Of a stretch of 15,409 bases of DNA, positions 8,421-14,471 are shown piece after piece. The notes beneath the pieces are model-generated. The model did no database searches, was not told where the DNA came from, and was given only the letters and a program-made list of their open reading frames with translations. Each line of letters starts with the position of its first letter. The stretch's first letter is position 1. The stretch is from Pseudonocardiales bacterium (GTDB lineage: Bacteria > Actinomycetota > Actinomycetes > Mycobacteriales > Jatrophihabitantaceae): NCBI GenBank assembly GCA_025465405.1, contig JAODNL010000560.1, positions 1 through 15,409 on the forward strand, in the 5' to 3' direction. The translations under genes were made by a program, and so were the position numbers.

Positions 8421-8790
8421 GGGTTGGGCCTTTCCGCTTCTGTCCGGCCGCTCAGCTGATCCTTGAGCGGCCCCTGAAGTTGACCTGGCAAACGGTATGG
8501 AACGGACATTTGGATCACGCGAACCGAGAGTGGCCGAAATATGAACAGATTCGTCCTTAACGGAACGCAGTCCAACAGCGCTGTGCCCGGTATCTGGAAA
8601 GGTGGACTCATGCCGATTCCGCGCGTGGTGGCCCGGATGAACAGGGCGGGATCGTTCGAGTCGGGTAGACCGGTTTGCACCCGTAATCGTCGCTAGCGAC
8701 GCCGGGTTAGCGACGAGATTGGGTGCAAAGCCCGCTGATTGATCAACGGCCGGCCGGTCCGCTCCCACCGCCCGGTGCCACGATGAACGG
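8421..8790. other. Divergent intergenic region (370 nt)
   Basis: No gene is supported here. It must carry the promoters of the phosphoesterase gene (minus) and the dehydrogenase gene (plus). On the minus strand an AT-rich CATATT (8536-8541) is a possible -10, but no good -35 accompanies it. ATGAACAG occurs at 8541-8548 and again near 8638, about 97 nt apart. A long palindromic element occupies 8674-8729 and is listed separately. Just after it, TTGATCAAC (8739-8747) is a 9-mer also found inverted at 9852-9860. The dehydrogenase start has no strong Shine-Dalgarno sequence. I found no clear PHO box. Confidence 0.6.
8674..8729. repeat. Long imperfect palindrome with three TAGCGACG half-sites
   Basis: The outer arms TTTGCACCC (8674-8682) and GGGTGCAAA (8721-8729) are perfect 9-bp complements. 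The inner arms TCGTCGCTA (8687-8695) and TAGCGACGA (8708-8716) are another perfect 9 bp around a 12-nt loop. Within it, CGTCGCTAGCGACG (8688-8701) is itself a perfect 14-bp palindrome, so TAGCGACG occurs twice directly and once inverted. It could be an operator array for the dehydrogenase gene or a REP/MITE-like intergenic element. The sequence alone does not decide. Confidence 0.6.
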
Positions 8791-9789
8791 ATGCAGGCCT
8801 GGGTCGTGGACCATCCCGCACCGATCGACGACGGCCCGCTGCGTCGCGTCGAGCTCGCCGAGCCGGATCCGGGCCCGGGGCAGGTGCGGGTCCGGGTCAG
8901 CTGCTGCGGCGTCTGCCGAACCGACCTGCACCTCGCCGAAGGCGACCTTCCCCCGAAGCGGCCGGGCGTGGTCCCGGGTCACGAGGTCGTCGGCCGCGTC
9001 GACGCGCTGGGCGACGGGGCCCATCGCTTCGCCCTCGGCGATCGGATCGGCGTGCCATGGTTGGCCGGCACGGACGGCGCCTGCCGTTTCTGCCGACGCG
9101 GCGCGGAGAATCTGTGCCTCGCGCCGCGATTCACGGGCTGGGATCTCAACGGCGGCTACGCCGATGCCTGCCTGGTCGACGAGATGTTCGCCTACCGACT
9201 GCCGGACGCTCTCGACGACGAGCACGCATCGCCGCTGTTGTGCGCGGGCATCATCGGCTACCGCGCGCTGCTCTGCGCCGCGGTGCCACCCGGCGGCCGA
9301 CTCGGCATCTACGGGTTCGGTGGCAGCGCGCACCTCACCGCCCAGATCGCGCTGCACCAAGGGCTTCGGGTGCACGTGCTCACCCGTGGCGAGAACAATC
9401 GGACACTTGCCGCCGAGCTCGGCGTCGACTCGGTAGGCGACGCCGCGGAGCTAGCGCCCGAGCCGCTCGACGGCGCGATCCTGTTCGCGCCCGCCGGCGA
9501 GCTGGTCCCGGTTGCCCTGCGCGCGCTGGACCGTGGGGGCACGCTGGCGGTCGCCGGGATCTGGCTGTCGGACATTCCGGCGTTGAACTACGCCGACGAG
9601 CTGTTCCAGGAGCGGCGGCTGCGCAGCGTCACCGCCAACACCCGAAGCGACGGCGAGCAGTTCCTCGCTCTGGCCGAGCGGTTCGGCATCCGCGCCACGA
9701 CCGTCGCCTATCCGATGGCGCGGGCAGCCGACGCGCTGGCCGACCTCGCCCACGGTCGCTTCAGCGGTGCCGCCGTCCTGCACAACTGA
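8791..9789 (+). CDS. Zinc-type medium-chain alcohol dehydrogenase (AdhP/AdhA-like)
   Basis: A 332-residue medium-chain dehydrogenase/reductase, predicted to oxidise alcohols or reduce aldehydes with NAD(P) in the cytosol. The GroES-like N-terminal half has the catalytic-zinc ligands expected from yeast ADH: Cys42 in GVCRTDLH, His64 in GHEVVG and Cys150 in LLCAGIIGYR. The nucleotide-binding motif GFGGSA is at 174-179. The structural-zinc lobe normally has four cysteines spaced C-x2-C-x2-C-x7-C. Here Cys98, Cys101 and Cys109 are present, but the first position is Asp95 (GTDGACRFC), so this site may bind zinc with Asp or not at all. The ATG at 8791 lacks a strong ribosome-binding site, but the protein begins at the usual family position (MQAWVVDHP). 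Long palindromes lie on both sides of the gene, and a minus-strand ORF overlaps its 3' third. Confidence 0.92.
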   Translation: MQAWVVDHPAPIDDGPLRRVELAEPDPGPGQVRVRVSCCGVCRTDLHLAEGDLPPKRPGVVPGHEVVGRVDALGDGAHRFALGDRIGVPWLAGTDGACRFCRRGAENLCLAPRFTGWDLNGGYADACLVDEMFAYRLPDALDDEHASPLLCAGIIGYRALLCAAVPPGGRLGIYGFGGSAHLTAQIALHQGLRVHVLTRGENNRTLAAELGVDSVGDAAELAPEPLDGAILFAPAGELVPVALRALDRGGTLAVAGIWLSDIPALNYADELFQERRLRSVTANTRSDGEQFLALAERFGIRATTVAYPMARAADALADLAHGRFSGAAVLHN

Positions 9790-10479
9790 GCTGGAGCTGA
9801 TCAACTCGCGTTCGCTGCGCGCTTTCGTGTCAAATCGCGCACGAGACGCGAGTTGATCAAGCCAAGCGCGCAGCAGCGGCCAGGTGAGCATGCCGATGGC
9901 CAGCGACAGCACGTGCCCCCAGGAGGTCATGTCCCACGAGGTGACGAGGGGGACCATCACGTCGAGGGCAACGGCCAGGACCGCGACGAGGCGAAAACGC
10001 GGCGGTACGAAGAGCAATGCGGCACCGATCGCGGTGTACATCGCGTACGAGATGCCGACGTCGAGCTGCCAGGCAGCATCCAGGCTGTCGGCATGCATCA
10101 GAATCGCCAGCTGGACCGCGCCCTCGGTGACGAGGCTCGCGATCACGTGCCCGGCCGCTATCACGGCGAGCATGCGCGGCGTCCCGATCCTGCGCTCGAG
10201 GACGGCGCAGGCGAGCACGAAGGCGATCAGCTGGTACCTGATCCCATCGGCGGACAGGAACGCGCTGGCGATCAGCGCGACGGCGGGGTGGTGGTACAGG
10301 TTGACCAGGTTCGTCGATGCCCAGCGTTCGACGGCCTCGGGATCGGTCGTGCCCCACCGCAGGATCGCCGTGCCGGTCAGCGCCATGGCGAGCAACGAGG
10401 TCGTGCCGGGAGCGCGCCGCACGGTGTCCCACGCTACGGTTCCAACTGTCCGGCTGCGTACCGGGGACAGCGCGATCAT
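9451..10479 (-). CDS. Rhomboid-like integral membrane protein with an abnormal C-terminal extension
   Basis: The ORF encodes 342 residues, but only about 1-206 look like a natural protein, which is the usual length of actinobacterial rhomboid-like proteins. That part has about six hydrophobic segments. It keeps a Ser in DVGISY (Ser144) and a His in GHVLSLAIG (His189), placed like a rhomboid serine-protease dyad, although the usual GxSG is GISY, so protease activity is uncertain. The family normally ends soon after the last helix (here MLTWPLLRAW). Instead the frame runs through the palindrome at 9798-9859, which encodes about residues 207-228. It then continues for some 114 residues antisense to the dehydrogenase gene until a stop at 9451. 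This tail is hydrophilic and has no family resemblance, so it is probably a read-through product of an inserted palindrome. The start at ATG 10479 is reasonable. It is transcribed divergently from the ZIP gene and convergently with the dehydrogenase gene. Confidence 0.75.
   Translation of the reverse strand: MIALSPVRSRTVGTVAWDTVRRAPGTTSLLAMALTGTAILRWGTTDPEAVERWASTNLVNLYHHPAVALIASAFLSADGIRYQLIAFVLACAVLERRIGTPRMLAVIAAGHVIASLVTEGAVQLAILMHADSLDAAWQLDVGISYAMYTAIGAALLFVPPRFRLVAVLAVALDVMVPLVTSWDMTSWGHVLSLAIGMLTWPLLRAWLDQLASRARFDTKARSERELISSSSVVQDGGTAEATVGEVGQRVGCPRHRIGDGRGADAEPLGQSEELLAVASGVGGDAAQPPLLEQLVGVVQRRNVRQPDPGDRQRAPTVQRAQGNRDQLAGGREQDRAVERLGR
9798..9859. repeat. 62-bp palindromic element with 14-bp perfect arms
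   Basis: TGATCAACTCGCGT (9798-9811) and ACGCGAGTTGATCA (9846-9859) are exact 14-bp inverted complements around 34 nt. Inside these, TCGTG (9825-9829) and CACGA (9840-9844) give a second short stem. It begins 8 nt after the dehydrogenase stop. It could act as a bidirectional terminator for the convergent genes, but it has no T-run. Its shape and its effect on the neighbouring ORF suggest a REP/MITE-like mobile palindrome. Its repetition in the genome cannot be judged from this window. Confidence 0.7.
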
Positions 10480-10614
10480 GCGCGACAGCTTTCCGCAAGC
10501 AGCTGTGGCCCGGTCGTGAATCGGTCGCGGTCTGCGTCACAACCGCTTTTCGGACTTGCAAATTTGCGCCAGATTAGTGAGGGTAGCCATACCTAATAAC
10601 GGAAGGGCGCGCAC
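10480..10614. promoter_or_regulatory. Divergent promoter region between the rhomboid-like and ZIP genes
   Basis: These 135 nt separate the two divergent genes. They contain a perfect 10-bp palindrome, GCAAATTTGC (10558-10567), immediately before the iron-box-like site. No -10/-35 pair is convincing on either strand. The ZIP gene has a good ribosome-binding site, GGAAGGG (10601-10607), 7 nt before its GTG. Confidence 0.5.
10578..10596. promoter_or_regulatory. DtxR/IdeR-type iron box
   Basis: TGAGGGTAGCCATACCTAA matches the degenerate 19-bp IdeR/DtxR consensus TWAGGTWAGSCTWACCTWA at 16 of 19 positions, by my alignment. The right half-site (ACCTAA) is perfect; the mismatches are two in the left half and one near the centre. 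It ends 18 nt before the ZIP transporter start, where a bound repressor would block transcription. The site was aligned by eye without a background score, but the family fits the neighbour, since such boxes control metal uptake. It could also influence the divergent rhomboid-like gene. Confidence 0.55.
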
Positions 10615-11490
10615 GTGGATCTGTCCAAGACGTTGCTGCTCGGCTTCATCGCCGGCGTCACAATCGTGCTCGGCTTGCCCATCGGCCGGATCAAGCGGCC
10701 GATGCCCGGGCTGCGCCTGTTCCTGAACGCTACCGCCGTCGGCGTGCTGCTGTTCCTCGTCTGGGACGTGCTTTCCGCGGCGTGGGGGCCGGTCGACGGT
10801 GCGCTCTCCGCCGTCCACGACCACAGCGGCGGACTCGGGCCGGTGTTCGGGTACGGATCGCTGTTCGCGGGTGGCCTGGCCGTCGGACTGCTGTCGCTCG
10901 TGGCCTACGAGCAGTACATGAGCCGCGTGGCTGGACGGGAGACCAAGCCGACGTTCGGTCCGGGCGCCATGTCGGTCTCCGAGGCCGCCGCGCGTACCGG
11001 ACTGGCCGGCTGGTCGCCGGCCCGTCGGCTCGCGCTGCTGATCGCCGTGGGCATCGGCCTGCACAACTTCGCGGAGGGGCTGGCCATCGGCCAGTCCGCC
11101 GCCAGCAACCAGGTCGCCCTCGCGACGCTGCTGGTCATCGGCTTCGCATTGCACAACGCCACCGAGGGCTTCGGCATCGTGGCGCCGCTCGCAGGTGACG
11201 TCGACGCCGACGGGGCAGTGCGCCGGCCGACCTGGCCATTTCTGCTCACGCTTGCCCTCATCGGCGGCGGCCCGACATTCATCGGCACGGCGGTCGGCCA
11301 CGGCTTCAGCAACGAGGCAGTCAGCGTCGTGTTCCTGACCCTCGCCGCGGGCTCCATCATCTATGTCGTCACCCAGCTGCTCGGCGTTGCGGCCAAGGCC
11401 AAGCGCGCCGACCTGCTGGCATACGGTCTGCTCGTCGGCCTGCTGGCCGGGTTCATCACCGACGCCGTCGTCACCGCCGCCGGCGTCTAG
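10615..11490 (+). CDS. ZIP-family divalent metal transporter
   Basis: The product is 291 residues and starts at GTG 10615, 7 nt after GGAAGGG. It is a polytopic membrane protein with about seven or eight hydrophobic segments and a histidine-bearing loop (SAVHDHSGG) near residues 65-73. The metal-site helices carry the ZIP signature twice: His150-Asn151 and Glu154 in LHNFAEGLAIG, and His180-Asn181 and Glu184 in LHNATEGFGI. ZIP proteins move Zn, Fe or Mn into the cytoplasm; which metal is used here cannot be told from sequence. It closely resembles GufA/ZupT-like bacterial members. The iron box directly upstream (10578-10596) suggests metal-responsive repression, with iron, or manganese via a DtxR-family regulator, the likeliest signal. 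Its last 20 nt overlap the end of the convergent Pr6Pr gene. Confidence 0.92.
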   Translation: MDLSKTLLLGFIAGVTIVLGLPIGRIKRPMPGLRLFLNATAVGVLLFLVWDVLSAAWGPVDGALSAVHDHSGGLGPVFGYGSLFAGGLAVGLLSLVAYEQYMSRVAGRETKPTFGPGAMSVSEAAARTGLAGWSPARRLALLIAVGIGLHNFAEGLAIGQSAASNQVALATLLVIGFALHNATEGFGIVAPLAGDVDADGAVRRPTWPFLLTLALIGGGPTFIGTAVGHGFSNEAVSVVFLTLAAGSIIYVVTQLLGVAAKAKRADLLAYGLLVGLLAGFITDAVVTAAGV

Positions 11491-12157
11491 CTCTCAATGC
11501 GCCGTAGTCGGGCGCGCCACGCAGGATCCGGTCGCCCCACCAGTACAGGGCGCTCACCGCGCCGAGCACGAGCGTCACGAGCAGCGCGTTGAGCAGGACC
11601 GGGCCGTAGCCGTGGGACGGCACATCGACGAACGGATACGGGTACCACGGCGTGATCGCACCGCGGACGAGGGTGTAGCCGAGCCAGAGCACCGGAAAGA
11701 CCAGCGACCACGACACGACGCGGGCATCGATCCGCGGACGTGGACCGAACAGCAACCAGCCCACGACCATCATGATCGGGACGATGTAGTGGACGACCGT
11801 ATTGGTGCTCGTCTCCTGCCAGCCCTTCGGCTCGTGAATGCGTGCCAGCACCGTGGAGTAGACGATGCCGGTGACGGTGATGCCGACTAGCGCATCGAGG
11901 CGTAGGACGCGCCACACCGGACCGTCGCGGTCCGGATCGCGGGCCAGCTGGGCCGAGGTGATCCCGGCCAGGATGTTGCTCTGGATCGTGAAGAAGCTGA
12001 CGAGTCGGAGCAGGCGCCCGGCGAGCGTCGCCCCCGCGAGGCGACCGACTTCGGTGCTGGACGCCGTTGTGGGCACGCGGACGGCAATCCACAGCTGTAC
12101 GGCCAGCGCGATGACGACCAGCACCGCGATCGTGCCGTGCCACACGCGCGCGACCAC
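11471..12157 (-). CDS. Pr6Pr-family membrane protein
   Basis: A 228-residue integral membrane protein with about six hydrophobic segments. Characteristic features include the N-terminal helix after WHG (residues 6-8), FFTIQSNIL early in the protein, and HYIVPIMMVV and WYPYPFVD later. This pattern is that of the Pr6Pr (six-helix prokaryotic) family; its role is not established. The tail ends in an arginine-rich stretch (RARRRRR), placing the C-terminus in the cytoplasm. The predicted start is GTG 12157 with a poor ribosome-binding site; a second GTG four codons later is an alternative. Only 19 nt separate it from the CxxC membrane gene upstream, so it may be translationally coupled. It overlaps the convergent ZIP gene by 20 nt. 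Confidence 0.85.
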   Translation of the reverse strand: MVARVWHGTIAVLVVIALAVQLWIAVRVPTTASSTEVGRLAGATLAGRLLRLVSFFTIQSNILAGITSAQLARDPDRDGPVWRVLRLDALVGITVTGIVYSTVLARIHEPKGWQETSTNTVVHYIVPIMMVVGWLLFGPRPRIDARVVSWSLVFPVLWLGYTLVRGAITPWYPYPFVDVPSHGYGPVLLNALLVTLVLGAVSALYWWGDRILRGAPDYGALRARRRRR

Positions 12158-12176
12158 GCGCAGAGCGTAGCGGGCT

Positions 12177-12719
12177 TTAGATCAACTGCCGGCGATTTCC
12201 GGGCACCGGGTCAGGCGTGACCGGGTCGCGACCGTGCTCGCCACCGCCGCCGTTTTCCCGGCACCACGGGCACCACGGTTGCAGCCGCCGATGGGTGGAG
12301 TACGCCAGGATCAGGTAGATCATCGACGTCTGCACGACCGCCCAACCCACCCGTCCGGCCGGACTGGTCGCGAAGTTCGAGCCGATCAGCACGATCAGGT
12401 ACGGGATGACGTATCGGCGTTCGGCGCCGGTGTGCGAAACCCAGAACCGACGCCGGTAGCGCGCCGCCATCTCCGACGGGTTGAGCGGCATGGACGTCAG
12501 GCAGTGCTCGCACAGTCCCCGGTCGTGGCGCCGCATCATCAGCCAGCTCGCCAGCACGAATGCCACGAGCCCGAGTGAGACGGTGAGCGACAGCGGACCG
12601 TACACCGGGCGCAGCCCGAGCACGATAACCGCACCGATCGAGGCCATCAGCAGCTCGGGTGCAAAATGCCCCCACCGCCCCGCGAATCCCCCGGACCCCT
12701 GATAAGCATTACTTGTCAT
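12177..12719 (-). CDS. Small membrane protein with two CxxC pairs
   Basis: A 180-residue protein of unknown function, starting at ATG 12719 after AGGGGGA. It has two hydrophobic segments at about 22-62, a basic cytoplasmic-type linker, two more at about 105-140, and a charged tail. Cys70/Cys73 form CEHC just after the first helical pair, and Cys150/Cys153 form CPWC just after the second. The symmetric arrangement suggests either a zinc ribbon made by two zinc knuckles on the same side of the membrane, or a redox-active thiol pair. The neighbouring basic residues (MRRHDRGL, HRRLQPW) put both on the cytoplasmic side by the positive-inside rule, which favours metal binding. Related hypothetical proteins appear in other actinobacteria by memory only. 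It is likely cotranscribed with its neighbours (52 nt after the anchor G gene, 19 nt before the Pr6Pr gene). Confidence 0.85.
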   Translation of the reverse strand: MTSNAYQGSGGFAGRWGHFAPELLMASIGAVIVLGLRPVYGPLSLTVSLGLVAFVLASWLMMRRHDRGLCEHCLTSMPLNPSEMAARYRRRFWVSHTGAERRYVIPYLIVLIGSNFATSPAGRVGWAVVQTSMIYLILAYSTHRRLQPWCPWCRENGGGGEHGRDPVTPDPVPGNRRQLI

Positions 12720-12771
12720 GTTGTTCCCCCTGAGGTGATTGTGGCCCCAATCGGCCTACGCCTCAAGCCGA

Positions 12772-14349
12772 TCAGGCGCCGGGCCTTCCGCGGACCTTCC
12801 AGGCCACCGCGCCGGCTGCGCCCATGAGCAGGCCGACGGCCAGCAGGACGAGCGGCAGATCGGGTGATCCGGCCGGCTGGGCCGCTCCGGCCGGCACACC
12901 GATCGGGAGCGCGGTGGCCGGCGGGGTCGGCGACGCACTCGACGTCGGCGCGACGGCGGCGGTGCTCGGCCCCGCGGCGGCGTTGGCCAGGGCGATCGTC
13001 GCCAGCGGGTCACCGACGAGGTTGATCTCGACGGCCCGCACGATGGTCTGGCCGGCCACGACGGGGGTGGCCTGGTCCGGCGTCGCCTTGAGCTGGCTCG
13101 TGAACGTGCCGGCCGGCCCGTTGGGCTGGACGTTCGCGCCGATGTCGACCAGCTTCTTGAGCACGGCGCCGATCGGCGCGAGCGGGTTGCCGGTGCCCCC
13201 GACCCCGCCGAGGCTGCCGACGAGGCCGTTGATCGCGTTCTCCAGCGTGGTTCGGCCGGACGTCAGCGCCGCGAGGACCGCGGGCAGGGTCGGCACCGCC
13301 GCGGCACACGCCGCGAACTGGGCCTGCAGGCTGTCGGTCAGGCCGTTGATCACGTTTTCGATGCCCGTGGTCAGGCCGCCGACGCTCGTCAGGTAGGTCA
13401 GCAGGTGGTCGATCAGGTCGGTGTTGGGCGGAAGGCTGCTGAGGTCTCCCAGGTTGAGTTGCTTGAGGAACGCCGCCAGATCGATCGAGATGCCGCCGTT
13501 GGTGGCGCTGATGACAATCCCGTTGCCCAGTGAGAGCGAGCTGGGCAGCAGTACCTGGCTCAGGTTGCAGCCGGCCGGCAGGACTCCGTTCAGCAGGCCG
13601 GTGATGGTGCCGAGCACGCCGGACGGGTTCAGCGCGGTGGACAGCGTGCTGAGCAGCTGACCGAGCGCAGGCGATTCGAGTCCGAGTCGGAGGCCGGCGA
13701 TGCCGTACTTCGTGCTGCCCGCCTTACCGACGCCCGTCGGCGTCTGGGCCAGCGCCGACACGGCGCCGACAGTCAACGTGACCCCGCCGAGCGTCGCCGC
13801 GGGGCCCACGCCGGGGACGGGCAGACCGCTGGCGAGGGAGCCGGCCGACAGGTCGAAGGTGGTGTCGGCCGGGAACGCGGAATTGTTACCGCCGACCGAG
13901 GCGCCACCGGAATTCAGGACGGCGCCGGACCCGGCGTAGGAGTACCCGTCGCTGCGCGCGACGGCCACCTGGTTGGCGGCGCCGAGCGTGATGCCGCCCA
14001 CCTGGGGCAGCTGGAGCGCACCGGTCAGGGGCGCGTTCAGCGAGCCGAGCAGCGTGGCGTCGAGCGGGTTCTGCGTGCTCGTCGACCCCGGCGCGGTGGC
14101 CCGAGCGTCCTTGAGGTCAGCGAGCTGCTGGATCGGGTTACCGCCGACCGCGCCGTCGAGGAAGCGGCCGACCGACTGGGCCAGCGGTGGTGTCGCCGCG
14201 ACCGCGCCCGGCGCCCCGGCAACCGTGACGGCGGCGACGGTCAGGCCCACGACCAGGGTGCCGCCGATCGCTCGCCCTGACCGTGAGGAGAGCCGGCGGC
14301 CGGCCCGCGGTGTCGATCCGGGCCCGGACTCGAAGGTGCTGGTGGGCAT
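12772..14349 (-). CDS. Choice-of-anchor G family surface protein
   Basis: A 525-residue exported protein. The ATG at 14349 is preceded by GAGGGGGA, a strong ribosome-binding site, and followed by a long signal peptide with a twin-arginine-free basic n-region. The hydrophobic core runs about 28-50, and cleavage is likely near AVA-AT. The body is low in charge and rich in Gly, Ala, Leu and Asn. It has the features I associate with choice-of-anchor G: a LGAANQVAVARSDGYSY-like segment followed by SGAVLNSGGASVGG (about residues 125-155), and long Leu-rich stretches. Near the C-terminus a Ala/Pro/Ser/Thr-rich linker precedes a single membrane helix (about 497-517) and a basic tail, WKVRGRPGA. No LPxTG sorting motif is seen, so it is probably held by the helix instead. 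Adhesive or envelope function is inferred only. Confidence 0.8.
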   Translation of the reverse strand: MPTSTFESGPGSTPRAGRRLSSRSGRAIGGTLVVGLTVAAVTVAGAPGAVAATPPLAQSVGRFLDGAVGGNPIQQLADLKDARATAPGSTSTQNPLDATLLGSLNAPLTGALQLPQVGGITLGAANQVAVARSDGYSYAGSGAVLNSGGASVGGNNSAFPADTTFDLSAGSLASGLPVPGVGPAATLGGVTLTVGAVSALAQTPTGVGKAGSTKYGIAGLRLGLESPALGQLLSTLSTALNPSGVLGTITGLLNGVLPAGCNLSQVLLPSSLSLGNGIVISATNGGISIDLAAFLKQLNLGDLSSLPPNTDLIDHLLTYLTSVGGLTTGIENVINGLTDSLQAQFAACAAAVPTLPAVLAALTSGRTTLENAINGLVGSLGGVGGTGNPLAPIGAVLKKLVDIGANVQPNGPAGTFTSQLKATPDQATPVVAGQTIVRAVEINLVGDPLATIALANAAAGPSTAAVAPTSSASPTPPATALPIGVPAGAAQPAGSPDLPLVLLAVGLLMGAAGAVAWKVRGRPGA

Positions 14350-14471
14350 GCGTCCCCCTCAGACGGTCGTGCACGAGCCGACGGCACCGGCCGCTCTACG
14401 CGAACGTCATGTGGATCAACGAGCCGGCAGTGTGTAGGTTGCGTGAAATTCCGGAGATCGTGCCGCGGAAC
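14350..14471. other. Intergenic region upstream of the choice-of-anchor G gene
   Basis: This 122-nt gap follows the GMC oxidoreductase stop codon and precedes the anchor G start. It contains the strong ribosome-binding site (GAGGGGGA) of the anchor G gene. I see no convincing terminator hairpin or -10/-35 pair, so transcription from the oxidoreductase gene could continue through it. Confidence 0.5.

Noticed and set aside
6876..8459. 527-codon plus-strand ORF opposite the propeller
   Set aside because: Same shadow effect; the opposite strand has unambiguous propeller and phosphoesterase motifs.
8461..8660. PHO box upstream of the phosphoesterase gene
   Set aside because: ATGAACAG occurs twice but about 97 nt apart, and no 11-nt-spaced GTTCACC-like repeats are present.
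8421..8768. N-terminal extension of the propeller-phosphoesterase gene to 8768
   Set aside because: The frame stays open, but the extra 116 residues have no family resemblance and would precede a clear signal peptide, which must be at the N-terminus. ATG 8420 has a fitting ribosome-binding site.
9853..10596. Plus-strand ORFs opposite the rhomboid-like gene
   Set aside because: They have no hydrophobic segments or motifs, while the minus strand encodes a clear multi-helix membrane protein.
12750..12772. ATCGGC/GCCGAT hairpin at the end of the anchor G gene as a terminator
   Set aside because: Only a 6-bp stem with an 11-nt loop and no T-run, overlapping the stop codon; too weak to divide the likely operon.
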